Below are positions 10,101-18,392 of a stretch of DNA of 64,000 bases, one piece after another. The position numbers and the translations under genes were made by a program. The stretch's first letter is position 1, and every line of letters starts with the position of its first letter. A model generated the notes under the pieces. The model did not search any database. It was given only the letters and a program-made list of their open reading frames with translations, and was not told the origin of the DNA. The stretch is from Bacteroidaceae bacterium. GTDB taxonomy: Bacteria > Bacteroidota > Bacteroidia > Bacteroidales > Bacteroidaceae. The stretch lies in contig JAKSJA010000004.1 of NCBI GenBank assembly GCA_024398495.1, forward strand, positions 1 to 64,000, given 5' to 3'.

Positions 10101-10121
10101 ACACTTGAAGCAGTCGGATGA
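7092..10121 (+). CDS. addA: AddA/RecB-like UvrD-family helicase with C-terminal nuclease domain
   Basis: Helicase-nuclease subunit for double-strand break resection. Superfamily 1 helicase motifs appear in order: Walker A ASAGSGKTF near the N-terminus, TFTNKATEEM, Walker B DEFQDTS, DVKQSIYRWRSGDWR, NTNYRS, then MTIHKSKGLEFDNVIIP and LYVAFTRASKNL. The C-terminus holds a RecB-type PD-(D/E)XK nuclease with GILLHNLLSEIE, HRCDRVIY, VIDFKFG and QVREYITLL. About 1009 residues, usual for the Bacteroidetes version. I use the ATG at 7092; a TTG codon directly precedes it. The partner gene follows after 35 bp. The call of an AddA equivalent rests on the motifs and the neighbour. Confidence 0.87.
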   Translation: MNGKESTPLVVYKASAGSGKTFRLAVEYIKLLIDDPESYKHILAVTFTNKATEEMKMRILSQLYGIAKGLPSSNKYVEAIKQGITIDDTMLRAKAGQALKNLLHNYSYFHVETIDSFFQTVLKNLARELDLSPNLKIDLNDTKVKNDAVDLLIKELDNDEATLQQIMKFVEENIAEDKGWNVINKIKDFGNTIFKDFYKENSDDISLSITKVPELKEKLNTIVREFEEQMKQFAQDFDRYFGNEEIKGKNNIRNYYKNIQDGKFRTKDLIKNYVTKVLDDENAIAHELTLRCEEYRNAHICKYLSAAAVLPYLNQLTLLQKIENKIRILNNDANRFLLSDTQNILMKIIDGSDAPFIYEKIGTRISHIMIDEFQDTSVIQWKNFKVLLDDCMSRAEKLSLIVGDVKQSIYRWRSGDWRLLHNIQHQYDRESIQIKSLNTNYRSEQNIVTFNNAFFQNAIQLTSDDIQQAYEDIEQTANKQDGKGYVRISFVEGDEERSNEDVQLQKIYDTITELKSQGAEEKDITLLLRTNGKIALIAQWFAENHPEIKIISDEAFKLSASVAVCIMIHAFAYLIHNDDISLAYLTKHRKEQVDIFLQQQEELSSLPLYDMAERLFRIFEFDTMQDENAFLCAFFDYLLDFVKNNPADIRLFLKEWENNICEKNIQVDEVEGIRIMTIHKSKGLEFDNVIIPFCDWKAGRTNLLWVNTDGKELVEDIPIVPVNNSASLTETIFCKDYEEESMQNTVDDLNMLYVAFTRASKNLFVICKKKYKTDEITSTINSAIQGISFMTHTGDEYKYGTITTSTKVGEHENDDNIFSQQPETMHIDVTNSAFIPEFRESNASNYFNKEEEAEGEKLNDDNMRQKGILLHNLLSEIEYLNDADKVLDRYAIEGLFGQDISRQEAEKVINTIKGSKLLSGWFSDSWRVFNEREIIKKNDAGEGSAIKHRCDRVIYNDNETIVIDFKFGLPEKRYIRQVREYITLLQQIGFKNVKGYLWYASTDTLEAVG

Positions 10122-10156
10122 AACAATGTTTTACAGTAACCTAAACGAAAGAAGAG

Positions 10157-12775
10157 ATGACATTTTTAGAACATGTAGCGAAAGACATTCTTACGAAATA
10201 CGGTAATAACCTCAAAGATATTGCCATTGTATTCCCAAACAAACGTGCATCATTATTTCTAAATGAAGCATTGGCAGAAAACAGTACAAAACCTGTTCTC
10301 ACACCAGAGTATTTCACGATAAGTGAACTGTTTGCAAAGTATTCGTCCTATCAGATCGGCGACACATTGATGATGGTCAGCATTCTGTATAATACTTATA
10401 TACAGATTACACACAAGAATGAAACCCTTGACCATTTCTTTCCATGGGGTGAACTGATGATAAATGACTTTGACGATATTGACAAACACCTTGTTGATGC
10501 AGAAAAACTTTTTACCAATGTAAAAGACCTTCACCAACTGGACGACATACAATATCTTACCGATGACCAGAAAAAAACATTATCCCAGTTTTTTCCTGAT
10601 TTCGACAGCAACAATACGAGACTCAAAGATATCTTTCTGCAATTATGGAGCAAACTGGCAGAGATATATCAGTCTTTCAACAACTCTATACGCGAACATG
10701 GCATATTGTATGAAGGGGCGATGTATAGGGAGGTGGTAAGCAATATGTCAACATTGTGCAAAACAGACAAGACATTTCTCTTTGTGGGATTCAACCATCT
10801 TCTTCCAGTAGAGCAGGCATTGTTTCAACACATGAAAGACGAGGGGAAAGGGCGTTTTTACTGGGATTATGACGACAGTTACATGGATGGTGATGAGGAA
10901 GCAGGATTTGAAATAAAGAAAAACCTCATACTCTTTCCTAATGAACTGGAAGGACAAAACATCTATGATAATCTGCGACAACATAAAGACATCAGTTTCA
11001 TCAGTTCTGTCACCAACAATCTACAGGCACGGCACATCAATCAATGGCTGGATACAGAAAAGATAAAGGCAGGAAGGAAGACTGTCATCGTACTTGCTGA
11101 TGAGAGCCTTTTACCTGCAGTATTGCATTCCATTCCAAAAGATGTGGGAAAAATCAATATCACAATAGGTTACTCGCTGGCATATACAGAAATACCTACC
11201 ATCATCTACCATCTGTGCCAAAATCGTGATTTCATAAAACTACCCACATTGAACGAAAAAATAAACTATCTAATTGATGGTATCGAGAACTTACTGAAAG
11301 AAGATACAGACGATGCTCTGTTCAAAGAATCATTGTTCAGGACATACACATTGTTGAATAGGTTATCAGACCTTTATTGCAACGGTTTTCTTAACATCAC
11401 AGAAATAACATTCCGCAAACTGTTGAAACAGTTGCTCAATTCAACGTCCGTCCCATTCCATGGACAGCCATTAGAAGGTATTCAAATTATGGGTGTACTG
11501 GAAACGCGCAATCTGGATTTCGAGCACGTTTTACTATTATCATGCAATGAGGACATTCTGCCGAAGAACAGTCTTGGCACATCTTTCATTCCTCATTTCC
11601 TACGCAAAGCCTATGGGTTGTCATCACAGGACATTAAAATAAACACATACGCATATTATTTCTACCATCTTCTGCAACGCAGCAAGGATATCTGTATCAC
11701 ATGGAACAAATCCACTGAAGGAGTCATGAAGGGAAAGATGTCGCGCTTCATGCTGCAGATGCTGACAGCAAGAGATGACATCAGACAATATACTTTCCAC
11801 ACAAGTCAGAACCTCTGCACAAGCACAGCTGAAGACATAGAAAAAACGCCAGAGATGCTTGAGCAGTTGAAGGACATGGAATTCTCCGCTACGCGACTTT
11901 CCACGTACTTACACTGTCAAAAGGAATTTTATTACCGCTATGTCGCCAAGTTGAAAGAATATGAAGACATTGAAGAGTTGGAACACGACAATCGCATCTT
12001 CGGCATAATCTTTCACGATTCAGTACGGAAACTTTATGATAATCTAATCGGGAGAGAGATTACGCGCAAAGCATTGGAAGACATAAATGATGATCATAGG
12101 ATAAGACAAATTGTAACCGACACATATAAGCAGGAAATACAACAAAGGCTTAATCTCCCTGACATCAGCATTGATGGATTGAAGAAGATACATATCAATG
12201 TCATAACAAAATTCATTCATCAACTGATAGATATCGACATAAAACTCGTACCTTTCACCATTATCTCATTGGAAAAAGAGTATAAAGACGACAGTCTTGG
12301 AATGAAGGGAATCATTGACCGTCTTGATATTGTACGTCACGAAGGAAGAAATATAATCCGTGTCGTTGATTTCAAGACAGGTGGCAGTGCATTCAAGCCT
12401 AAGTTATCTTGCGTTGAGGACATCTTCGATCCAAATAGGACAGCAGACCGTAGCAGTTATTATCTGCAGACTTTCCTCTACAGCATTATCATAGATAATC
12501 AGAAATCTAACATATTGAAAGATTATCCTGACATAGATGCGACAATCTCACCAGCACTTCTTTTCATTCAGCATGCTGGTGCAGATGATTATAATCCTAT
12601 ATTGTCATTCAATGACATGATGCCGATCTTGGATATCAGTAAGTACAAGAAAGAATTTATTGTACTTCTTCAATCTTTAATTCAACAGGTTCAGAGCTCG
12701 GGGCTTTTTGAGGCAAAGAAGAAGGAGGATTCTCACTGTTCTCTGTGTCCTTTCCGATTGCTGTGTCGTGCTTGA
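10157..12775 (+). CDS. addB: AddB-like PD-(D/E)XK nuclease, partner of the upstream helicase
   Basis: The 872-residue protein has a degenerate helicase-like N-terminal half (IVFPNKRASLFLNEALAE, LETRNLDFEHVLLLSCNE) and a C-terminal nuclease with GIIDRLDIV, VVDFKTGG and YYLQTFLYS. Cysteines framing the nuclease (LHCQKEFYYRY near residue 590 and CSLCPFRLLC at the C-terminus) match the iron-sulfur cluster ligands of AddB-type nucleases. Unlike classical AddB, no canonical Walker A is visible. It lies 35 bp after the AddA-like gene, so the two likely form one complex. Its last 119 bp overlap, on the opposite strand, the end of a lipoprotein gene. Confidence 0.82.
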   Translation: MTFLEHVAKDILTKYGNNLKDIAIVFPNKRASLFLNEALAENSTKPVLTPEYFTISELFAKYSSYQIGDTLMMVSILYNTYIQITHKNETLDHFFPWGELMINDFDDIDKHLVDAEKLFTNVKDLHQLDDIQYLTDDQKKTLSQFFPDFDSNNTRLKDIFLQLWSKLAEIYQSFNNSIREHGILYEGAMYREVVSNMSTLCKTDKTFLFVGFNHLLPVEQALFQHMKDEGKGRFYWDYDDSYMDGDEEAGFEIKKNLILFPNELEGQNIYDNLRQHKDISFISSVTNNLQARHINQWLDTEKIKAGRKTVIVLADESLLPAVLHSIPKDVGKINITIGYSLAYTEIPTIIYHLCQNRDFIKLPTLNEKINYLIDGIENLLKEDTDDALFKESLFRTYTLLNRLSDLYCNGFLNITEITFRKLLKQLLNSTSVPFHGQPLEGIQIMGVLETRNLDFEHVLLLSCNEDILPKNSLGTSFIPHFLRKAYGLSSQDIKINTYAYYFYHLLQRSKDICITWNKSTEGVMKGKMSRFMLQMLTARDDIRQYTFHTSQNLCTSTAEDIEKTPEMLEQLKDMEFSATRLSTYLHCQKEFYYRYVAKLKEYEDIEELEHDNRIFGIIFHDSVRKLYDNLIGREITRKALEDINDDHRIRQIVTDTYKQEIQQRLNLPDISIDGLKKIHINVITKFIHQLIDIDIKLVPFTIISLEKEYKDDSLGMKGIIDRLDIVRHEGRNIIRVVDFKTGGSAFKPKLSCVEDIFDPNRTADRSSYYLQTFLYSIIIDNQKSNILKDYPDIDATISPALLFIQHAGADDYNPILSFNDMMPILDISKYKKEFIVLLQSLIQQVQSSGLFEAKKKEDSHCSLCPFRLLCRA

Positions 12776-13520
12776 CATGGAGTCTAAGTAAACGGATATT
12801 GCTTAAAAAGAGCATCTTCATTGTGGTGCGACTTTCATTTTCGCTCCTTCCCAATATCACAAAACCTGATATGGATTTAATCTTGAGTTCGGGATCAGAG
12901 GTGATGATAAAACTCTTGCGTCCATCTGTAGAGAAATTGCGTTGTTCGCTCTGAATGCTATCATTGGCATATCTTATGTAAAGAACAGCAGTAGCATTTC
13001 TATACCCGTCTTGATACATAAACTGTGTATCCATATACCAAGCAAACATATCGCTGGCATGATATGATGTATCGGCTTTCAAGGTAAAATTCAGTTTAGT
13101 ATAAGGCTGATAGTTTGTGAGATAAGCAAATCTGTTCATACGCCATATATTCGCGGTATCACCATTCTCAGAATATTCGACATTTGTACTGATACCTTCC
13201 AATCCACCGACAGACAAGGCAGTCTCATTAAGACGTTCCGTTACGTTCTTATATATTTTTTGAATTTCTTCAGTATGACGCAAATAGTATATCATTGAAG
13301 AATCGAACTCTTCCTGTGTCACTTCATGTTTCTTCAGCATTGAACGTAAATAGACTGAGTCCTGCACATCATTATCTATAGTTGCCATCGCTTGGGCTAT
13401 ATGATAATCATAAAGAATATCCTCCATCTGACCTTCTGTAAGATGAGGGATATCTTTCGTGCATGCCAACATTATTGTTGTCAGGAGAAAGACAAAGAAG
13501 AGAGTTCTTTTCGAAACCAT
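12657..13520 (-). CDS. DUF4296 lipoprotein
   Basis: Starting from the ATG at 13520, the product opens with a lipoprotein signal (MVSKRTLFFVFLLTTIMLAC). Then comes a DUF4296-type domain: LTEGQMEDILYDYHIAQAMA, a region ending LKKHEVTQEEFDSSMIYYLRH and EEIQKIYKNV. The remainder is a beta-rich region ending in a Pro/Ser-rich tail. Function is unknown; the family is common in Bacteroidetes. A GTG at 13544 would give eight more residues but would put them before the signal. The start overlaps lspA by 40 bp and the end overlaps addB by 119 bp on the other strand, so this gene is squeezed at both ends. It belongs to the ileS-dksA-like-lspA run. Confidence 0.8.
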   Translation of the reverse strand: MVSKRTLFFVFLLTTIMLACTKDIPHLTEGQMEDILYDYHIAQAMATIDNDVQDSVYLRSMLKKHEVTQEEFDSSMIYYLRHTEEIQKIYKNVTERLNETALSVGGLEGISTNVEYSENGDTANIWRMNRFAYLTNYQPYTKLNFTLKADTSYHASDMFAWYMDTQFMYQDGYRNATAVLYIRYANDSIQSEQRNFSTDGRKSFIITSDPELKIKSISGFVILGRSENESRTTMKMLFLSNIRLLRLHVKHDTAIGKDTENSENPPSSLPQKAPSSEPVELKIEEVQ

Positions 13521-14098
13521 ATTAACAAAATTATGATACCGCACGTTATTGCAGAATCAGCAAAATTGAACACAGGAGAGAAAAACACGAACCGTTCACC
13601 ACCACACCATGGCATCCACTCCGGCCACGTAGTCTCTATCAACGGGAAATAAAACATATCCACAACCTTACCCATAAAAAGTTCACCATATCCATCCCCC
13701 CATCTGACGACTCTTGAGATGGTATATGGCGTAGAGGCTGTAAATATCTTACCATAAAAGATACAATCAAAGATATTGCCAGCCGCTCCTGCAATTATAA
13801 GAGCCAATGTTGAGACGTATCCAGTACGGGCCTTTTTATGAATCTGCTTAACCAAATAATATACCAGTACCACTACTGCTGCAATTCTGAACAATGTCAG
13901 AAATAGTTTATGAATCAATTCCATACCAAAAGCGGCACCGTTATTCTCTACAAAAAGAATATAAAACCAATCTGTTATATGTAAATTCTCATGAAGAGAA
14001 AAGTTTAGTTTCACTCCAAACTTTATCAGTTGGTCGATAACTATTACGGCAACGATTATTACCGTTGCAAGCACACATTGTCTCCGTTCTTTTGTCAT
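13481..14098 (-). CDS. lspA: Lipoprotein signal peptidase (signal peptidase II)
   Basis: Inner-membrane aspartic protease that cleaves the signal peptide of prolipoproteins before the modified Cys. It has four membrane segments; VIIVAVIVIDQLIKFGVKL is the first. Conserved signatures are VENNGAAFGM, GAAGNIFDCIFYG (with a catalytic Asp) and FNFADSAITCGI (with the second catalytic Asp). The length of 205 residues is somewhat longer than the E. coli enzyme (164) because of an insertion after the first Asp (about KIFTASTPYTISRVVRWGDG), which is common in Bacteroidetes. It sits 6 bp after the DksA-like gene and overlaps the following lipoprotein gene. Confidence 0.95.
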   Translation of the reverse strand: MTKERRQCVLATVIIVAVIVIDQLIKFGVKLNFSLHENLHITDWFYILFVENNGAAFGMELIHKLFLTLFRIAAVVVLVYYLVKQIHKKARTGYVSTLALIIAGAAGNIFDCIFYGKIFTASTPYTISRVVRWGDGYGELFMGKVVDMFYFPLIETTWPEWMPWCGGERFVFFSPVFNFADSAITCGIIILLIWFRKELSSLSFS

Positions 14099-14104
14099 TA
14101 TATT

Positions 14105-14485
14105 TTATTTATCCGACAATTTATCCTCAATGCACGTTGTTGCATGAGGGACAGCAAGAAGTCTCTCTCTTGGAATCAGTTTTCCTGATATCCTGCTTAT
14201 ACCGTATGTTTTGTTCTCTATACGAATAAGTGCAGCTTCAAGTCCTCTGATAAACTTTTGTTGACGTTCTGCCATCTGTGTCAGTTCTTCTTTTGTTTGT
14301 GTTGAACTGCCTTCCTCCAAAATCTTATACGTAGGAGATGTATCAGTAACATCATTGCCATTTCTATTTCTCAACACTTCCTGCATTTCTTTCAAATCAG
14401 ATTTTGCAAGAGCCAATTTGTCATTTATTACAGCCCGGAATTCTTCCAGTTCCTCATCACTGTACCTTTTCTTCTCTTCTGCCAT
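14105..14485 (-). CDS. TraR/DksA-family protein with most zinc-finger cysteines lost
   Basis: A 126-residue protein with the DksA layout: an N-terminal helical part (EELEEFRAVINDKLALAKSD), a coiled-coil region, and the C-terminal segment YGISRISGKLIPRERLLAVP. DksA proteins bind RNA polymerase through the secondary channel. The four zinc ligands of the family (CxxC, about 17 residues, CxxC) are here Ser, Ser, Cys and Asp, so zinc binding is unlikely. The fold signature GK(L/E)IPxERL is kept. It lies 49 bp downstream of ileS and 6 bp upstream of lspA. Confidence 0.85.
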   Translation of the reverse strand: MAEEKKRYSDEELEEFRAVINDKLALAKSDLKEMQEVLRNRNGNDVTDTSPTYKILEEGSSTQTKEELTQMAERQQKFIRGLEAALIRIENKTYGISRISGKLIPRERLLAVPHATTCIEDKLSDK

Positions 14486-14534
14486 AATCTTATAAATTAA
14501 AAATTAAAAAATTAGTTTGTTTCAATCTGTTCTA

Positions 14535-17500
14535 TTAGACTTTTATTATTGTAATACGTAATTCAAAATCATCAAAAGGCACTACATCGCCATCATTGTC
14601 AGCAATGGAAATATCATCTGCCAACACCTGAGCTTTTATGTAATCGTCAAAATTCTTTACAGCCATATCCGTGTGTTCATTAGGTTGCAGTGTGATATTT
14701 ATTCTATCTGTTATCTCCAGACCTTTTTCCTTACGCATATTCTGCACACGGTTGATAATCTCACGAGCCATGCCCTCCTGTTTCAGTTCTTCAGTCAGTT
14801 CCACTTCCAAAGCCACCGTCACCGACCCCTCGTTGGCAACAAGCCATCCTGGGATGTCCTCACTAATTATCTCCACATCCTGAAGTTCTACTGTCAAAGG
14901 AGCATTCTCAACCATAATCGTCAAATTCTCATCTGCTTCCAGTTTAGAAATTTCCTCCTGTGACAAGTTGCTCATGATGTCTGCCACTGCCTTCATCTGC
15001 TTTCCGTATTTCTTACCCATCACACGGAAATTACATTTTACTTTCTTTACCAATATACCGTCACCGTCAATAAACTTCAATTCCTTGACATTTACTTCAC
15101 TGAGGATGATATCCTTTACTTCAGCAATATATTTCTGCTGTTTTTCAGTTGCAGGTATCATTATGCAGTGCAGTGGCTGACGTACCTTTATATTGACCTT
15201 TCTACGTAGAGCAAGCACCATACTGGTTATCTGCTGTGCAAGTTCCATCTTTTGTTCAAGGTCTGTATCAATAACGTCTTCACATACCGTAGGGAACAGT
15301 TCCAGATGAACACTCGATGTACTTCCAGTGAGGTCATGGAACAATTGATCAGCATAGAAAGGAGACATTGGAGCCAACAATTTTGTGACTTTTACCAGAC
15401 ATTCATAAAGTGTCTGATAAGCACTCATCTTGTCTTTGCTCATGGCACTACCCCAGAAACGTTTACGGTTAAGACGCACATACCAGTTTGACAAATTGTC
15501 ATTTACGAACTTATCAATAAGTCGACCTGCCTTTGTAGGTTCATAATCATTAAATGCCTTATCAACTTCCTTCACCAGAGAGTTTAGTTCTGACAATATC
15601 CATCTGTCTATCTCCGGACGTTCTGCAACAGGTATCACTTCCTCTGTTCCGTTGAAACCATCTACATTGGCGTACAAAGCAAAGAAGGAATAAGTATTAT
15701 ACAGAGTTCCAAAGAATTTTCGTCTAACCTCATCTACGCCATTCGGGTCGTATTTCAAATTATCCCAAGGGGCAGAATTGGTTATCATATAGAAACGCAG
15801 AGCATCGCTGCCATATTTATCTATCTGTTCAAACGGATTTACAGCATTACCAAGACGTTTGCTCATCTTCTCTCCTTTTGCATCAAGCACAAGACCGGTA
15901 GAGATAACATTTTTGAAAGCTACACTATCTTTAATCATGGTTGCTATTGCATGCAGAGTAAAGAACCATCCACGTGTCTGGTCAACGCCCTCATTGATGA
16001 AATCAGCAGGGAAAACCCTGTTTTCATCAATACTTTTATTATGTTCGAATGGATAATGTTGCTGTGCGAAAGGCATCGCACCAGAGTCAAACCAGACATC
16101 GATAAGGTCAGTCTCTCGTTTCATCGGCTTGCCACTCTCACTGACCAGAACTATCTCATCCACATACGGACGATGCAAGTCTATCTTCTTGTAGTTTGCC
16201 TTACTCATCGACCCTGGCTGGAAATCAACGTCACGCATAGGATTGCTCTTCATGAAACCAGCTTTCACCGACTTGTCAATCTCATCATACAGTTCCTGCA
16301 GACTACCTATACAAATCTCTTCACCAGTATCTTCATTTCTCCATATAGGTAACGGTGTTCCCCAATAACGAGAACGACTGAGGTTCCAATCGTTGAGGTT
16401 TTCAAGCCACTTTCCGAAACGTCCCGTACCTGTGCTTGATGGTTTCCAGTTTATCGTCTTGTTCAGTTCCGACATTCTCTCCTTCATGGCTGTAGAACGA
16501 ATAAACCACGAATCCAACGGATAGTATAATATCGGTTTATCTGTACGCCAACAATGCGGATAGTTATGAACATGTTTTTCTATTTTGAAGGCTTTATTTT
16601 CTGCTTTCAAATCTATACATATTGCCACATCCAAAGATTCATCTTTGTCTGTCAGCGAACTGTCATAGGCATTCTTCACATAACGTCCTGCATATCTCAC
16701 CCACAATTTCGTGTCAACATGCTTTTCAATAAAATCCTTGTCAATGTCTTTGATAAGGTAATACTTTCCCTCCATATCGACAATAGGTCGTTTATTACCC
16801 TTCTTGTCAAGTATGACGATACCTGATATACCAGCCTTGATAGCGACAGCACGGTCGTCAGCACCGAAATTAGGTGCGATATGTACAATACCCGTACCAT
16901 CTTCTGTAGTGACATAGTCACCTTGTATCACACGGAACGCACGGCTCTCATCGAGAGGAGTTATCATAGGCATCAACTGTTCATAGCCCATGCCTACAAG
17001 TTCTGATCCCTTGTATCTGCCTAATATCTTCCACGGAATTATTTTGTCGCCCTTCTTATATTCGTCAAGAGGAGCATCCTTTCCAGCCTCGTTGAAATAT
17101 GCATTTATCCTAGCCTCTGCCAGTACAGCAGTAATCGGCAGAGCCGTATATGGATTATATGTCTGTACTGCCACATAGTCGATTTTCGGCCCTACACACA
17201 GAGCCGAGTTTGCGGCGAGTGTCCAAGGTGTTGTTGTCCATGCAAGGAAAACCGGTGTTCCCCACTCTGCCATTTCCGGTTTTGGATTTTTCATCCTGAA
17301 CTGAGCCGTACAGGTAGTGTCTTTCACATCTCTGTAACATCCTGGCTGATTCAATTCGTGAGAGCTCAATCCTGTGCCTGCTGCTGGAGAATAAGGTTGT
17401 ATTGTATAACCCTTGTATAACAAATCTTTTTTATACAGTTCTTTCAGTAACCACCAAAGAGTTTCTATATATTTATTGTCGTACGTAACATAAGGTTCAT

Positions 17501-17939
17501 CAAGGTCAACCCAATAACCAATCTTTTTTGTCATCTCCGTCCACTCCTTCGTGAACTTCATCACATTTGTCCGGCATTTATCGTTATAATCTTCCACAGA
17601 AATGGTTGAACCTATATCCGACTTCGTAATACCGAGTTCTTTCTCCACTCCAAGTTCTACAGGTAGTCCGTGGGTATCCCAGCCAGCCTTTCTGTGTACC
17701 TGAAAACCTTTCATCGTTTTGTATCTACAGAAAGTATCCTTAATTGTTCTGGCAAGCACATGGTGTATGCCTGGCAGTCCGTTTGCGGAAGGAGGTCCTT
17801 CAAAGAAGACAAAAGACGGACAACCCTCACGTGCTTTTATTGACTGCTGAAACACATCAGTACTTTCCCATTCTTTCAATATATCCTTATTAACCTGGGT
17901 AAGATCAAGTCCTTTATATTCCTTAAATTTTTTCGACAT
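14535..17939 (-). CDS. ileS: Isoleucyl-tRNA synthetase
   Basis: Class I synthetase charging tRNA-Ile. The 1134 residues contain the HIGH-type motif in GLPGIHHVLART, the editing (CP1) domain with FLAWTTTPWTL and GTGIVHIAPNFGADD, the DVWFDSG and RGWFFTLH segments, and the KMSKS-type motif EKMSKRLGN. The anticodon-binding region follows. The length fits the longer form common in Bacteroidetes. The ATG at 17939 lies about 45 bases after the predicted transcription start of the promoter at 17978-18009. It is the first gene of the run ileS, DksA-like, lspA and DUF4296 lipoprotein. Confidence 0.97.
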   Translation of the reverse strand: MSKKFKEYKGLDLTQVNKDILKEWESTDVFQQSIKAREGCPSFVFFEGPPSANGLPGIHHVLARTIKDTFCRYKTMKGFQVHRKAGWDTHGLPVELGVEKELGITKSDIGSTISVEDYNDKCRTNVMKFTKEWTEMTKKIGYWVDLDEPYVTYDNKYIETLWWLLKELYKKDLLYKGYTIQPYSPAAGTGLSSHELNQPGCYRDVKDTTCTAQFRMKNPKPEMAEWGTPVFLAWTTTPWTLAANSALCVGPKIDYVAVQTYNPYTALPITAVLAEARINAYFNEAGKDAPLDEYKKGDKIIPWKILGRYKGSELVGMGYEQLMPMITPLDESRAFRVIQGDYVTTEDGTGIVHIAPNFGADDRAVAIKAGISGIVILDKKGNKRPIVDMEGKYYLIKDIDKDFIEKHVDTKLWVRYAGRYVKNAYDSSLTDKDESLDVAICIDLKAENKAFKIEKHVHNYPHCWRTDKPILYYPLDSWFIRSTAMKERMSELNKTINWKPSSTGTGRFGKWLENLNDWNLSRSRYWGTPLPIWRNEDTGEEICIGSLQELYDEIDKSVKAGFMKSNPMRDVDFQPGSMSKANYKKIDLHRPYVDEIVLVSESGKPMKRETDLIDVWFDSGAMPFAQQHYPFEHNKSIDENRVFPADFINEGVDQTRGWFFTLHAIATMIKDSVAFKNVISTGLVLDAKGEKMSKRLGNAVNPFEQIDKYGSDALRFYMITNSAPWDNLKYDPNGVDEVRRKFFGTLYNTYSFFALYANVDGFNGTEEVIPVAERPEIDRWILSELNSLVKEVDKAFNDYEPTKAGRLIDKFVNDNLSNWYVRLNRKRFWGSAMSKDKMSAYQTLYECLVKVTKLLAPMSPFYADQLFHDLTGSTSSVHLELFPTVCEDVIDTDLEQKMELAQQITSMVLALRRKVNIKVRQPLHCIMIPATEKQQKYIAEVKDIILSEVNVKELKFIDGDGILVKKVKCNFRVMGKKYGKQMKAVADIMSNLSQEEISKLEADENLTIMVENAPLTVELQDVEIISEDIPGWLVANEGSVTVALEVELTEELKQEGMAREIINRVQNMRKEKGLEITDRINITLQPNEHTDMAVKNFDDYIKAQVLADDISIADNDGDVVPFDDFELRITIIKV

Positions 17940-17977
17940 AATACCGAATCTTTTCTTTTAATTATTTTTTGGGTGGA

Positions 17978-18009
17978 CAAAATTAGTGCAAATCAAGGAC
18001 AGAAACAAA
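17978..18009 (-). promoter_or_regulatory. Bacteroidetes-type promoter of ileS
   Basis: On the minus strand: TTTG (18009-18006), 20 bases, TAATTTTG (17985-17978), a full match to the consensus. The surrounding words (GTTTCTGTC after the -33 box and TGCAC before the -7 box) recur in the gene-free region upstream. Confidence 0.8.
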
Positions 18010-18139
18010 AAATAATGCAATTATTTTAGATATTAATTTTTAGAAAGCATAGAGTTTACTCTGATGATTTCAAAAAAGAAAAATCGTTAAAACGCAGTTT
18101 TTGTTTCTGTCTTGATGTAGCCTAAGTTCGACCAAAGGT

Positions 18140-18392
18140 CAAAGTTAGTGCATTGTCTTGATGTAGCCTAATTTAAGGATATACATCCTTTTCTTCCTCC
18201 TCGTCTCAGCAAATCAAATAAATTTGTTTGCACTCCTCATTACGGGGCAAGCCCTATTCGTCGCAAGCAGAGATAGGTTAACATCTCTGCCGTCGTCAGT
18301 TCAACGCAGTTAAAGTTAGTGCTGTTCGACCAAAGGTCAAAATTAGTGCAAACCGAAACCAAAGTTAGTGCAGTTCGACGTAGCCAAAGTTA
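18140..18392 (-). promoter_or_regulatory. Cluster of leftward TAnnTTTG boxes
   Basis: On the minus strand TAACTTTG or TAATTTTG occurs at 18147-18140, 18345-18338, 18367-18360 and 18392-18385, plus a near copy (TAACTTTA) at 18318-18311. Most are preceded by TGCAC or GCAC, as at the ileS promoter itself. No TTTG at a spacing of 19-21 was found for these copies, so activity is uncertain. The copy at 18385-18392 includes the stop codon of the rsmF-like gene. Confidence 0.45.
18230..18290. repeat. Two-hairpin dispersed element, copy A
   Basis: Begins GCACTCCTCATTACGGG, then a short stem GGGC-AA-GCCC, a linker, the word GTCGCAAGCAGA, and an 8-bp stem GCAGAGAT/ATCTCTGC with an 8-base loop (18267-18290). 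A second copy is at 63042-63100; in it both stems are kept although their sequences differ. Confidence 0.6.

Larger units (their letters stand above)
17940..18389. other. Gene-free 450 bp between ileS and the rsmF-like gene, rich in repeated promoter-like words
   Basis: No protein frame is supported here. The stretch holds the ileS promoter, a two-hairpin element at 18230-18290, and repeated copies of CAAA(G/A)TTAGTGCA. Two longer words also repeat: GTTCGACCAAAGGTCAAA (18126-18143 and 18324-18341) and TGTCTTGATGTAGCCTAA (18109-18126 and 18154-18171). Confidence 0.7.
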
